Positions 8,805 to 17,462 of a stretch of DNA of 58,815 nt are shown here, one piece after another. Positions within the stretch are counted from its first letter, which is position 1, and each line of letters opens with the position of its first letter. The stretch is from Siminovitchia sediminis (GTDB lineage Bacteria; Bacillota; Bacilli; Bacillales; Bacillaceae_C): assembly GCF_042680885.1 (NCBI RefSeq), contig NZ_JBHUEO010000011.1, forward strand, positions 1-58,815. Reading direction: 5' to 3'. The notes beneath the pieces are model-generated. The model was not told where the DNA came from. It saw only the letters and a program-made list of their open reading frames with translations, and ran no database searches. A program made the position numbers and the translations under genes.

Positions 8805-9410
8805 ATGAGATACGAATGGGAACCTTACTTACATTTCGGCTCTAAAAAAAAGTTAAAAAAAGGAGAAACTTTATACATGCAGGGAGAAAGAGGTTATGGG
8901 TTCTACTATTTACAGAAAGGAAAAATGAATATAAAAATAGTCTCCGAGGGTGGAAAGGAACGAATTATTGATCACCTTCTAGACGGTTTTCTGCTTGGAG
9001 AGCAGGGCATAGCCGAAGAGCCCTATTCTACTACGGCGATATGCGTGAGCGATGTAGAACTATATCATTTTTCTTCAAACGCTTTTATTGAACTATGCGA
9101 AAAACATCCGGAAGCAACCGGCATCTTTATGAAGGCATTGATCAGCAAGGTTCGGATGCTTGCAGAAACAATGGCTATTATTAATCGGCCCTATGAACAG
9201 CAAATGGCACAATTCCTTGTTCGGCTCAGTAAAAAACACGAGACTATGAAAATCCCGGTCACTCAAATATCCCTTGCGCAATATATTGGCACTTCAAGAA
9301 TTACAGTGTATAAAATCATTCAAAAATGGACCAGTCAAAACTTGGTACAGCAAAAGGGCCGCCATATAGAGATATTAGACATGGATGAGATGAAAGCTTT
9401 ATACCATTAG
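8805..9410 (+). CDS. Crp/Fnr family regulator, class 1 of pair A
   Basis: The 201-residue protein has an N-terminal cyclic-nucleotide-binding-like beta-barrel (about 10-115; GERGYGFYYLQKGKMNIKI), a dimer helix, and a C-terminal Crp-type winged helix (ISLAQYIGTSRITVYKIIQKW, about 158-178). No cysteine cluster for an FeS centre is present, so it should not be an FNR-like oxygen sensor; an effector-binding role like CprK or CRP fits better. The recognition helix keeps R-x-T, as in CRP. The ribosome binding site is GAGGTG. It is followed 54 bp later by the class 2 partner. Its closest relatives in the window are the proteins at 16749 and 44911. Confidence 0.9.
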   Translation: MRYEWEPYLHFGSKKKLKKGETLYMQGERGYGFYYLQKGKMNIKIVSEGGKERIIDHLLDGFLLGEQGIAEEPYSTTAICVSDVELYHFSSNAFIELCEKHPEATGIFMKALISKVRMLAETMAIINRPYEQQMAQFLVRLSKKHETMKIPVTQISLAQYIGTSRITVYKIIQKWTSQNLVQQKGRHIEILDMDEMKALYH

Positions 9411-9464
9411 TATTAAGAACAGCGTATCAAAACGGACACAACTATCAATAGGGGGGGTTTAAAC

Positions 9465-10094
9465 TTGTCTTCATTGCAGCAAACTGTACAAAATCCGTGG
9501 GTAAATTACCTGGTATATGGCAAACGGTTGTTTTTTAAAGAGCAATCTATCATCTTTAACCAAGGCGTGTTGGGAGAGGGTTTTTATTACATTGAAAAAG
9601 GACTGGTAAAGATTCTATCCAAAACTGCGAACAATACGGACAGGATTTTAAATGTTGCCGGACACGGACAATTGATTGGAGAGCAGGTGATTGATGACCT
9701 GCCCTATTTTTCAACAGCTGTTTGTCATAAAGACAGTATTGTATATTTTTTTTCCAAACAGGATTATCGAAAGATGATTCAACATCACCCTGAAGTCATT
9801 ACTTTGTTGGCTCAATCCCTCATTCAAAAAGAAAAGCTCCTTTTAAACAATATTAATATTACTCATTCTGATACAGAGTTTCAGATCGCCCACTTTCTGA
9901 TAAGTTTGACCAATGCTTCCCGCACAAAAATTGTAGATTTAACCCAGCAGGAATTGTCACACTATGTCGGTTTAACCAGAATTACCATCTATAAAGTTTT
10001 TAAAAGATGGACGAAGGAGGGAATCATTTTCTTGCAAAACCGCAAAATTCATATCTTGGATTACGACGCACTCAAAAGTAAACTGTCTGCATAA
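9465..10094 (+). CDS. Crp/Fnr family regulator, class 2 of pair A
   Basis: The 209-residue protein starts at TTG with GGGGGGG seven bases upstream. Like its neighbour it has a cupin-like sensor domain (GEGFYYIEKGLVKI) and a Crp-type HTH (LTQQELSHYVGLTRITIYKVFKRW). It clearly belongs with the proteins at 17463 and 45568, not with the adjacent class 1 gene. Shared class 2 marks are YGKR near the N-terminus, FSKxDY after the barrel and the LTQQE helix. No FeS cysteines are seen. Cotranscription with class 1 suggests a heterodimer or two sensors acting on one set of promoters, which is inference. Confidence 0.9.
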   Translation: MSSLQQTVQNPWVNYLVYGKRLFFKEQSIIFNQGVLGEGFYYIEKGLVKILSKTANNTDRILNVAGHGQLIGEQVIDDLPYFSTAVCHKDSIVYFFSKQDYRKMIQHHPEVITLLAQSLIQKEKLLLNNINITHSDTEFQIAHFLISLTNASRTKIVDLTQQELSHYVGLTRITIYKVFKRWTKEGIIFLQNRKIHILDYDALKSKLSA

Positions 10095-10165
10095 GATCCC
10101 GGGGTCACTTATTTGCTCCACCCATACAAAAATTTGCTGGAACAAGCATAATAAAATATAACATT

Positions 10166-10208
10166 TGTTAATTAGTTAACATCTTTTTATCTGCCGATTT
10201 GGTTTAAT
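10166..10208 (+). promoter_or_regulatory. Crp/Fnr-type operator O2 with -10 element
   Basis: TGTTAATTAGTTAACA (10166-10181) is a perfect TGTTAA-N4-TTAACA palindrome. TTTAAT at 10203-10208 is centred exactly 32 bp downstream, which would put the operator centre near -41.5. No good -35 hexamer is present, as expected of an activator-dependent class II promoter. It serves the aldehyde dehydrogenase gene. Confidence 0.75.
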
Positions 10209-10238
10209 GAATGTAATTCGAAAAGGAGGAGAAAAGTA

Positions 10239-11735
10239 ATGGAAACATTGACCCAACTTAGTCCGAACGAAATAAAATTCGAAGAAAAGTATGGTCCTTT
10301 TATAAACGGTGAAGTGATTGCACCAGCCAACGGGTATATCGATGCTGTAAACGCTGCTACCGGGGAAGTCCTTGCGCAAATTGGCCGCGGGGGAAAAGAG
10401 GATATTGATAAAGCTGTGAAAGCAGCAAGAGCAGCATTCCCAGGATGGGCTAACACCCCGATTGAAGAGCGTTCTGCATTGCTCAACAAGATTGCTGATG
10501 TCCTGGAAGAAAATCAGGAGCGCCTGAAATTGATGGAATCCATGGACACAGGCCGTGCCCTTCATGAATTTGATTTAGATTACAAACTGGCTATTTATCA
10601 ATTCCGTTATTTTGCGGGTGCTCTCCTTACATATTATGAAGGCGCTTCCCGCCCTGTTGAAAACGGCTATTTAATTACAAAGAAAGAGCCCCTCGGTGTT
10701 GCCGCTCAAATTATTCCCTGGAATGTTCCGATGATCATGGCTTCCTTTAAACTGGCACCTGCACTTGCTGCCGGAAACACGGTTGTTTTAAAACCTGCGG
10801 AAGATGCATGCCTCTCTATTATGGAACTGGCCAAACTCATGGGCGATATTCTCCCTAAAGGTGTAGTGAATGTAGTTCCGGGTTACGGACAAGAAGCCGG
10901 TCAGGCTTTGATCGACCATCCGGATGTAGACAAACTGGCATTTACAGGAAGTGTAGAGGTGGGCCGTCTTGTTGGAAAAACAGCGGGTGAAAGAATCCTC
11001 CCTGTCACTCTCGAGCTGGGCGGAAAAGCTCCACACATCGTATTTCCTGACGTGGATATCGACAGTGCAGTAGAAAATGCGACACTGGGATACACATTCT
11101 TCAACGGTGAAAGCTGTATTCTTGGAACGCGCCTGCTGATTCACGATGACATTTACGATGAATTCGTAGAAAAATTGATTGAAAGAGCCAAACAAGTAAA
11201 GATTGGACCTCCGACAGATCGTTCTACACGTTTGGCTGCACTTGTAAACGAAAAACAAGGAAAGCGTGTATTGAATTATTTTAAAATAGCTAAAGAAGAA
11301 GGAGCAAAAATCCTTTATGGCGGAAATCGCGTGACTGTTCCGGGACATGAATATGGATATTTCATTGAGCCAACGATTATTGAAGCCGAGCCTCATATGA
11401 GAATTGCCCAAGAGGAAATTTTCGGGCCTGCTGCAACGGTCACCCGCTGGAAAGATGTTGAAGAAGTCATTAAAATAGCCAATGACGTTGAATACGGCCT
11501 GGCTGCCGGAATTATGACAAATGACTTAGTCAAAGCCATGGATACAGCCAATAAAATAGAGGCTGGAAGCGTATGGATCAACTCTTACTTTAATTTCCAA
11601 TCCGGCGCACCATTTGGCGGATACAAAAACAGCGGTGTCGGCAGAGAATACAGCAAAGAGGCCTTGGATGAATACAGCCAATCCAAGACAATTGTTACAG
11701 CCTACCAGCTGCCGCCTGCAGGATTTTTCAAATAA
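10239..11735 (+). CDS. Aldehyde dehydrogenase family protein
   Basis: At 498 residues this is a full-length NAD(P)-dependent aldehyde dehydrogenase. The oxyanion Asn lies in PWNVPM (about 166), the NAD-binding glycines in FTGSVEVGR, the general-base Glu in LELGGKAP (about 263), and the catalytic Cys in FFNGESCILGTRLL (about 297). The usual NxGQxC is NGESC here. It would oxidise an aldehyde to the acid in the cytoplasm. The ribosome binding site is AAGGAGGAG. It lies between the regulator pair and a ThDP enzyme, so an obvious scheme is 2-oxoacid decarboxylation followed by aldehyde oxidation; the substrate is not known. Confidence 0.92.
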   Translation: METLTQLSPNEIKFEEKYGPFINGEVIAPANGYIDAVNAATGEVLAQIGRGGKEDIDKAVKAARAAFPGWANTPIEERSALLNKIADVLEENQERLKLMESMDTGRALHEFDLDYKLAIYQFRYFAGALLTYYEGASRPVENGYLITKKEPLGVAAQIIPWNVPMIMASFKLAPALAAGNTVVLKPAEDACLSIMELAKLMGDILPKGVVNVVPGYGQEAGQALIDHPDVDKLAFTGSVEVGRLVGKTAGERILPVTLELGGKAPHIVFPDVDIDSAVENATLGYTFFNGESCILGTRLLIHDDIYDEFVEKLIERAKQVKIGPPTDRSTRLAALVNEKQGKRVLNYFKIAKEEGAKILYGGNRVTVPGHEYGYFIEPTIIEAEPHMRIAQEEIFGPAATVTRWKDVEEVIKIANDVEYGLAAGIMTNDLVKAMDTANKIEAGSVWINSYFNFQSGAPFGGYKNSGVGREYSKEALDEYSQSKTIVTAYQLPPAGFFK

Positions 11736-11753
11736 ACACAAAGTCATCTTTTA

Positions 11754-11786
11754 AAGCAGAGTTGTGAGAATCTCATGACTCTGCTT
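11754..11786 (+). terminator. Terminator hairpin after aldehyde dehydrogenase
   Basis: AAGCAGAGT (11754-11762) pairs with ACTCTGCTT (11778-11786), and an inner TGAGA/TCTCA stem extends the helix. It is followed by a short pyrimidine-rich stretch, CTTA. Confidence 0.65.
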
Positions 11787-12021
11787 CTTAACAATATTTT
11801 CCGATAGTTTTAAAAGTGAATGGATATGGTTAAATGATAACTTGTCATCTTAGCCGTGGAGTATACTCGTCTGACACTCTTTTCTGCAATGATGAATAGA
11901 CAGTCCGGACTTTTTGCATTATCTCTATCAGGCGGGCAGTTCATTGAGTCCACCTTTGAAATCGGGACTGCTCCTCACACCACTTCAGAGATCAGGCAAA
12001 ATAAAAAATACTTTGCAACTT

Positions 12022-12064
12022 TGTTAATTCATTAACTTTTTCTTTCCGGTTGATATTTTACTAT
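12022..12064 (+). promoter_or_regulatory. Crp/Fnr-type operator O3 with -10 element
   Basis: TGTTAATTCATTAACT (12022-12037) matches the palindrome with one mismatch. TACTAT (12059-12064) is centred exactly 32 bp downstream. The site drives the ThDP enzyme and cyclase genes. Confidence 0.72.
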
Positions 12065-12106
12065 TAAGCTATAGTAAAATATCCAATTTTGACAGGAGGA
12101 ATTGAA

Positions 12107-13861
12107 TTGTATACAACAGGTACTGCATTTTTGGAAGCTTTGCAAGAAGCCGGAGTAAAATATATTTTCGCAAACCTGGGAAGTGACCACCCATCCATCA
12201 TCGAAAGCCTGGCACGGGCTAAACAGGAGAATAAGGAATTGCCGACAGTGATCACTTGCCCTCATGAGTTTGTCGCGCTCAGTGCTGCACACGGATATGC
12301 ACAGGCAACAGGTGAACCGCAGGCGGTACTTGTTCACGTGGAATGCGGAACTCAAAACTTGGGAGGAGCCATTCACAATGCCTTTAAAAGCAGGGTACCC
12401 GTATTAGTGTTTGCCGGTGCCTCCCCCTACACACAGGAAGGCGAACTTACCGGAAGCCGGAATGAATTTATCCACTGGATCCAGGATGTGTATGATCAGC
12501 GCGGCATCATGCGCGGCTATTCGAAATATGACAATGAAATCAGGACAGGAGCCAATGTAAAACAGCTTGTCTACCGTGCATTGCAAATTGCCAAGAGCGA
12601 TCCTGCTGGACCTGTTTATTTAATGGGACCCAGGGAAGCCATGGAGCAGGAAACTGAACCGGTAACTATCCAGAAGGAATTATGGGAGCCGATTGCCCCA
12701 GCGGCAATTCCGCCAAAGCATATTGAAGAATTAGCCAAAGATTTACTGTCTGCCAAAAAACCGGTAGTTGTTACATCTTATTTAGGGAGAAAGAAAGAAG
12801 CGGTTGCCGAATTGGTCCACTTAAGTGATCAGTTGGCCATCCCTGTCATTGAATCCGTTCCGCATCATATGAACTTCCCTGCTGACCACCCGATGCATTG
12901 CGGATCATATTGGAATGATCCGAAACAAAACCAGGTTCTTGCGGAAGCTGATTTTGTACTCGTACTGGACAGCGATGTACCTTGGATTCAAATGAAAAAC
13001 AAACCGTCAAAAGATGCAACCGTTTACTATATTGATATTGATCCGTTAAAAGAGACGAAACCTCTTTGGTACATACCATCGAAACGTTTCTTTAAGGCCG
13101 ACGCATACACTGCTTTGCAGCAGCTGAACGGTTATCTGAAAGATGCTGAACTCGATAAGGATCTTGTTTCCGAACGCTGGAACGACTACTCCTCTTACCA
13201 TGAGCGGCAAAAAGAAGTAAGGACCAAGATGGAACAGGCCGAAGTTGAGGGCATCACACCTGAGTACCTGACCGCCTGTGTAAGAGAGCTCATGGATGAA
13301 AATACCGTTGTATTGAACGAGGGAATTACAAATTACGGAGTCATCTCCAATCATATCGAAGCAAGCGAACCAGGTTCCTATTTCGGCAGCGGTGCCGGGT
13401 CTTTGGGATGGAATGGAGGAGCTGCGATTGGAATGAAACTCGCTGATCCTGACAAAACGATCATCAGCCTGACAGGTGACGGCTCTTTCTTGTTCAGTGT
13501 ACCGTCAACCGTTCACTGGATGGCCAAGAGATATAACACCCCATTTTTAACAGTAATCTATAACAACCAGGGCTGGAAAGCACCTAAGCATTCAACATTA
13601 GGAGTGCATCCGGACGGTGTAGCCAACCAATTTCAAGACTTTTACGTACACTTTGACCCGCCTGCCGACCTGTCAGGGGTTGCTGCGGCAGCCGGGGAAG
13701 CACATGCTATTACAGTAAAAGACCGTTCCAAACTAAAAGAAGCATTAGAAGAAGGATTAAAGCAGGTAAAAGAAGGCCGGTCAGCTGTGATTGATGTCTA
13801 TATTCCACATGTGTATATAGATGAGGAAGTATCAAATATAATTGAAAAGGAGACGGTGTAA
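12107..13861 (+). CDS. Thiamine diphosphate-dependent enzyme (acetolactate synthase/benzoylformate decarboxylase-like)
   Basis: The 584-residue protein has the three-domain architecture of ThDP 2-oxoacid enzymes. The N-terminal PYR domain carries the activating Glu in CPHEFVALSAAHGYA (about 50), a central domain follows, and the C-terminal PP domain has the ThDP/Mg motif from TGDGSFLFSVPS to YNNQGW (about 458-490). The TTG at 12107 has AGGAGG seven bases upstream and is preferred over the TTG at 12089, which precedes that site. Family members decarboxylate or ligate 2-oxoacids. With the adjacent aldehyde dehydrogenase, decarboxylation to an aldehyde is the simplest reading, but it is not proven. 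Confidence 0.88.
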   Translation: MYTTGTAFLEALQEAGVKYIFANLGSDHPSIIESLARAKQENKELPTVITCPHEFVALSAAHGYAQATGEPQAVLVHVECGTQNLGGAIHNAFKSRVPVLVFAGASPYTQEGELTGSRNEFIHWIQDVYDQRGIMRGYSKYDNEIRTGANVKQLVYRALQIAKSDPAGPVYLMGPREAMEQETEPVTIQKELWEPIAPAAIPPKHIEELAKDLLSAKKPVVVTSYLGRKKEAVAELVHLSDQLAIPVIESVPHHMNFPADHPMHCGSYWNDPKQNQVLAEADFVLVLDSDVPWIQMKNKPSKDATVYYIDIDPLKETKPLWYIPSKRFFKADAYTALQQLNGYLKDAELDKDLVSERWNDYSSYHERQKEVRTKMEQAEVEGITPEYLTACVRELMDENTVVLNEGITNYGVISNHIEASEPGSYFGSGAGSLGWNGGAAIGMKLADPDKTIISLTGDGSFLFSVPSTVHWMAKRYNTPFLTVIYNNQGWKAPKHSTLGVHPDGVANQFQDFYVHFDPPADLSGVAAAAGEAHAITVKDRSKLKEALEEGLKQVKEGRSAVIDVYIPHVYIDEEVSNIIEKETV

Positions 13862-14655
13862 TGGTTGTTAAAACGGGCATTTTAGAGGAAATGTTAACCA
13901 ACCTTGTCAGCGGGAAAATTGAAGTGGTGGACCTGTCCCAGACACTTAATGAAAACACACCTGTGATCCAACTTCCTGAGCCATTCAAAAATACAGGCGG
14001 ATTTAAGTTCCAACAGCTTTCCAAGTATGATGAAAACGGGCCATTCTTTTATTGGAATGATTTCGTAGCAGGCGAACACTGCGGTACCCACTTTGATGCA
14101 CCGGTTCACTGGCTGTCCGGAAAAGGCAAAGACAGCGTCGATACAATGCCTCTGAAAAATATGATTGGTGAGGCATGTGTCATTGACATTAGGAAGCAGT
14201 CCGCCGCTAACCCGGATTACTGCCTATCAGTGGCCGATATCCAACAGTTTGAAGAGGAGCACGGAATCATTCCAAAACACTCTTGGGTCATTATTCACAC
14301 TGGATGGGGCAATTTCGTGGATGATCACGAGAAGTTTTACAATGTAGGGGAAGACGGTCAGCCGCACACACCTGGAATTTCAAAGGAAGCCTCCATTTTC
14401 TTGGCGGAAGAAAGAGATGTTTTGGGTGTCGGAGTGGAAACTGTCGGTACAGACGCCGGTATTGCCGGGTCTTTTGATCCGCCGTTTCCTAACCACCATT
14501 ATATGCACGGAGCCAATAAATATGGGCTTGCGCAATTGACAAACGTAGACAAGCTGCCCGCGCGTGGAGCTGTACTTATTGTCAATCCGCTAAAAATTGA
14601 AGAAGGAAGCGGAAGCCCAGTCAGAGCAATCGCATTAATTGAAAAAGAATTATAG
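13861..14655 (+). CDS. Cyclase-family (KynB-like) metal-dependent hydrolase
   Basis: The 264-residue protein contains the signature HxGTHxDxPxH (HCGTHFDAPVHW, about residues 71-82) that binds zinc or manganese in kynurenine formamidase and isatin hydrolase-type cyclases. Its ATG overlaps the stop of the ThDP enzyme (TAATG), so the two are translationally coupled. It is longer than the true KynB-like protein at 46395 (211 residues) and lies in a different operon, so it probably hydrolyses another amide, lactone or lactam. The specific substrate is unknown. Confidence 0.88.
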   Translation: MVVKTGILEEMLTNLVSGKIEVVDLSQTLNENTPVIQLPEPFKNTGGFKFQQLSKYDENGPFFYWNDFVAGEHCGTHFDAPVHWLSGKGKDSVDTMPLKNMIGEACVIDIRKQSAANPDYCLSVADIQQFEEEHGIIPKHSWVIIHTGWGNFVDDHEKFYNVGEDGQPHTPGISKEASIFLAEERDVLGVGVETVGTDAGIAGSFDPPFPNHHYMHGANKYGLAQLTNVDKLPARGAVLIVNPLKIEEGSGSPVRAIALIEKEL

Positions 14656-14684
14656 TTCGGATTGTATAAATCTAGGGCAAGAAT

Positions 14685-14720
14685 AAATCAGTTGGAGGAA
14701 GGGCTTCCTCCAACTGATTT
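14685..14720 (+). terminator. Terminator hairpin after the cyclase gene
   Basis: A near-perfect 17-bp stem (AAATCAGTTGGAGGAAG against CTTCCTCCAACTGATTT) with a 2-nt loop lies 30 bp past the stop. It is strong but has no long T-run. Confidence 0.7.
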
Positions 14721-14838
14721 ACCTGTAGAAGAAGGCACATTTGTCAATTCAGAAATCAAATATAATTGTCCTTTCTGAAATGTACTTACATTTTTTTGGA
14801 GGGACAGTTTTTCATTTGGACTTCCGATGAAAAGAAAA

Positions 14839-14884
14839 GGAGCTGTCACAGAAAATCAGTTTTTACTGACTTTCAGGACAGCCC
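14839..14884. repeat. Dispersed palindromic repeat, copy 1
   Basis: A 46-bp imperfect hairpin (GGAGCTGTCACAG to CAGGACAGCCC) recurs in inverted orientation at 58691-58735, differing at only two or three positions. Here it lies between convergent genes and may act as terminator for hpaB. Such hairpins are a multicopy intergenic family in many Bacillaceae (from memory). Confidence 0.75.
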
Positions 14885-14921
14885 TTCTTTTATTGCGCGG
14901 GTATCCCCCACAACTATGGAT

Positions 14922-16427
14922 TTATTTATTTAACAAAAGCTCTTTTGCCTTATATTCCGGGGACATCTTCAAAGCTTCTTCCAGCGCACGCTCCACACGA
15001 GGATACGCAGGATTGTTTCTCTTATGAACATTGTAGAACATTCCTGCTTTGCGGACAGGGTCTCCGGAGTAATAGCGCTCGTACTGCAGCAGTCTCTGTC
15101 CGAACGCCTCCCCGCTCAGATCCCAAGCAAGCTTGAACAGACGCACTCTCTTTTCAGAGGACACACCTTCACGGCCGGCATAGTATTTGTTCATATCGTC
15201 GGCAATTTCCGGATTAATGAAGTCTGCTCCTGTCGGTGACATCAGGAGGCCGCCCGCTGCAATCGTCTGAAGAATTTCAATGGCTCTCGGATACATGTTG
15301 GGGAGATGGCCCCGAATTACTTCCAGCGGTACAATGTTTGGAAGGGCTTCCCCCTGCTCCGTGATAGTGAATTCGTTTTCCGCCGTACGCACCAAGGCCC
15401 TGATTGTTTCCACACCCTGGATCAGCTCAGTCAATTGATTTTGAACATTTAGGAATCCGTCTACACCGATTGTATCTGCCACTGAACAGGCCACATCAGC
15501 TACGAAAGAAAGCTTTGTCAACCCTCTTACCGCCGACTGGTGGGAAGGCTGCAGGTTGGCGCCTGTTTTCGGATACAGCAAGTTGCCTGCTTCTACATTC
15601 TGGTTAATAAATACACGTTCCCAAGGAACAAGCACATCATCAAAGACCAAGACGGCATCCATTTCTTCGAATCTTGAAGCGAGTGGATGATCCCATGTAG
15701 AGCGCTTTCCATCTTGCGTTTCTTCACGGCAGTAGATTTTCAATCCCGGCGTTTCGATCGGCAAAGCAAAGGATATCGCGAACTTCTCATCACCAGGTTT
15801 AAAGCTTGGGTAAGAATAAATGATGACCTCATCTGTAACTGGTGCCAGCGTTGCCAGCATTTTGGAACCGCGTACAATTAGTCCGTCTTCTGTTTCTCTT
15901 ACCACACCAAGGTGAGAGTATTCCGATTCCTGTTCGTGTGAAGACTTGCTCCGGTCATTTTGCGGATTTACAATCGCGTGCGTCAAGAATAAGTCATTGT
16001 CTCTGACATATCTGTAATAATTGATAATATTATCGCCGTAACGGTCTTCTCCATATTGCCTGAAGAACCAGTCGTTTGTTGCAATAGAGGTAAGCACCAC
16101 ATTCAGGAAGTCCGGAGTTCTGCCCATGAGTCCAAATGTCGCTTCAGCCCATACCTCAAATACACGTCTGCGTTTTTGCAGATCTTCCCCGTCTCTTGGA
16201 ATTAAAAATGAATTATTGACTCTTTCCCCTGTTTCTTCGCAAATATGTGTGATCTGATCCTGATACTCAGGGTCGTGCTGCATGTCGTACAGCCTTGCCA
16301 TCTCATTGATTGGCTGCTGGAAAACCGGGTGATTGTAAACATCTGTAATTCTCTCACCGCGCAGCCATACCTCCGGCTGCCGTGATTTTACCGCTTTAAT
16401 ATAATCTGCTCCTGTTCTGATCCCCAT
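14922..16427 (-). CDS. hpaB: HpaB-family flavin-dependent aromatic monooxygenase (large component)
   Basis: At 501 residues this matches the oxygenase component of two-component 4-hydroxyphenylacetate 3-monooxygenase. Family features are the N-terminal RTGADYIKAVKSRQPEVWLRG, the RSKSSHEQE region and the SRFEEMDAVLVFDDVLVPWERVF stretch that forms the FADH2/substrate pocket. It inserts oxygen ortho to a phenolic hydroxyl using reduced flavin from a separate reductase, probably the one at 18284. It is transcribed divergently from Crp/Fnr pair B and has a candidate activator site upstream. The ribosome binding site is GGAGGG. The ring substrate could be 4-hydroxyphenylacetate or another phenol. 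Confidence 0.9.
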   Translation of the reverse strand: MGIRTGADYIKAVKSRQPEVWLRGERITDVYNHPVFQQPINEMARLYDMQHDPEYQDQITHICEETGERVNNSFLIPRDGEDLQKRRRVFEVWAEATFGLMGRTPDFLNVVLTSIATNDWFFRQYGEDRYGDNIINYYRYVRDNDLFLTHAIVNPQNDRSKSSHEQESEYSHLGVVRETEDGLIVRGSKMLATLAPVTDEVIIYSYPSFKPGDEKFAISFALPIETPGLKIYCREETQDGKRSTWDHPLASRFEEMDAVLVFDDVLVPWERVFINQNVEAGNLLYPKTGANLQPSHQSAVRGLTKLSFVADVACSVADTIGVDGFLNVQNQLTELIQGVETIRALVRTAENEFTITEQGEALPNIVPLEVIRGHLPNMYPRAIEILQTIAAGGLLMSPTGADFINPEIADDMNKYYAGREGVSSEKRVRLFKLAWDLSGEAFGQRLLQYERYYSGDPVRKAGMFYNVHKRNNPAYPRVERALEEALKMSPEYKAKELLLNK

Positions 16428-16748
16428 TTTCTTTTCCCTCCATTAATTACTTCATTGTCTATTTATAATGTATGGGATTTATCATTTCACATCTATCTCT
16501 CCATTTAAGATGATGAAACATTGGCAAAATAGGAGAAATAATTCAAAAAAATGTTAATTTGTTTACATAGAACTTTAGTTTTTTAGCGAAAAATAGTATT
16601 ATAATTTGGAATTTGAGAATTATCCCTATATATCTTACAATGGTGTTTGTTCTATTAATCTAAATCCAATAAGAGTTTTTTGAATAATTTAATTATTAGG
16701 GATTTAGACCTGCTTCCATATGATCACTTTAAGATGAGGGGGATGTAA
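16428..16748. other. Divergent promoter region between hpaB and Crp/Fnr pair B
   Basis: The 321-bp region holds operator O4 (16552-16567), the minus-strand -10 for hpaB and a plus-strand TATAAT at 16600-16605 that may serve the regulator pair. No gene is evident. Confidence 0.6.
16526..16567 (-). promoter_or_regulatory. Crp/Fnr-type operator O4 with hpaB -10 element
   Basis: TGTTAATTTGTTTACA (16552-16567) matches the palindrome with one mismatch. On the minus strand TATTTT (16526-16531) is centred 31 bp from it, the expected class II spacing for hpaB. The same operator lies upstream of the divergent regulator pair. Confidence 0.7.
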
Positions 16749-17360
16749 ATGATCAGGTATAAGTGGGAACCTTTTGTTAAGTATGGTCATAAAAGATTGA
16801 GATGTAAGGGGGATACGATTTACTCTCAGGGAGAGAAAGGAGAGGGATTTTATTATTTATCGGAAGGAGTCATTTGTATCCGGCTGTTTTCCGAAGGTGG
16901 AAAAGAAAGAATCATAGATTACATGCTGGAAGGTTCTATATTCGGCGAACAAGGGGTATCTAATGAACCGTATACTGTGACTGCGATAGCGGATACCGAT
17001 GTAGTTATTTACTATTTTCCAACCGAATCCTTAAAAGAAATATGCAGCCGGCATCCTGAAGCGAAAGAGATATTTATCAGTTCTCAAATCAGTAAATTAA
17101 GAATGCTTACTGAAACCTATGCCATTTTAAACAAGCCATTTGAACAACAGATGGCCCATTTCCTCATTCAATTGTGCAAAAAACATAATAGCCAGTCTCT
17201 TCCAATTAGCCAAATAGCCCTTGCCCAATATATTGGTACTACTCGGATAACCGTTTATAAAATCATACAAAAATGGACGAAAAAAAATTTGGTTTTACAG
17301 AGTAAACAAAAGATCGAGGTAATTGATATCCCCGGAATGAAAGCGCTTTTAGATCAATAA
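16749..17360 (+). CDS. Crp/Fnr family regulator, class 1 of pair B
   Basis: The 203-residue protein opens MIRYKWEPFVKYG, close to the MRYEWEPYLHFG of pair A, and shares the effector barrel (GEGFYYLSEGVICIR, SEGGKERIIDY) and the HTH IALAQYIGTTRITVYKIIQKW. It lacks an FeS cysteine cluster. The ribosome binding site is GAGGGGG before the ATG. It is divergent from hpaB and followed 102 bp later by its class 2 partner. It probably senses a pathway compound and activates promoters with the TGTTAA-N4-TTAACA box, as inferred from position. Confidence 0.9.
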   Translation: MIRYKWEPFVKYGHKRLRCKGDTIYSQGEKGEGFYYLSEGVICIRLFSEGGKERIIDYMLEGSIFGEQGVSNEPYTVTAIADTDVVIYYFPTESLKEICSRHPEAKEIFISSQISKLRMLTETYAILNKPFEQQMAHFLIQLCKKHNSQSLPISQIALAQYIGTTRITVYKIIQKWTKKNLVLQSKQKIEVIDIPGMKALLDQ

Positions 17361-17462
17361 CAGCCTCTTCCTTTTGCTCACTAATTCCAATCAGCCTGTT
17401 CCGTTCTTCCAGTCATATTGTGCATTGCATTCAATTTCGGTACATCCTAGGAGGGTTTAGAT

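Larger units (their letters stand above)
11736..12106. other. Intergenic region between aldehyde dehydrogenase and ThDP enzyme
   Basis: The 371 bp contain a terminator-like hairpin at 11754-11786 and the activator site plus -10 element at 12022-12064. The downstream genes therefore probably have their own promoter. Nothing else is evident. Confidence 0.6.
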
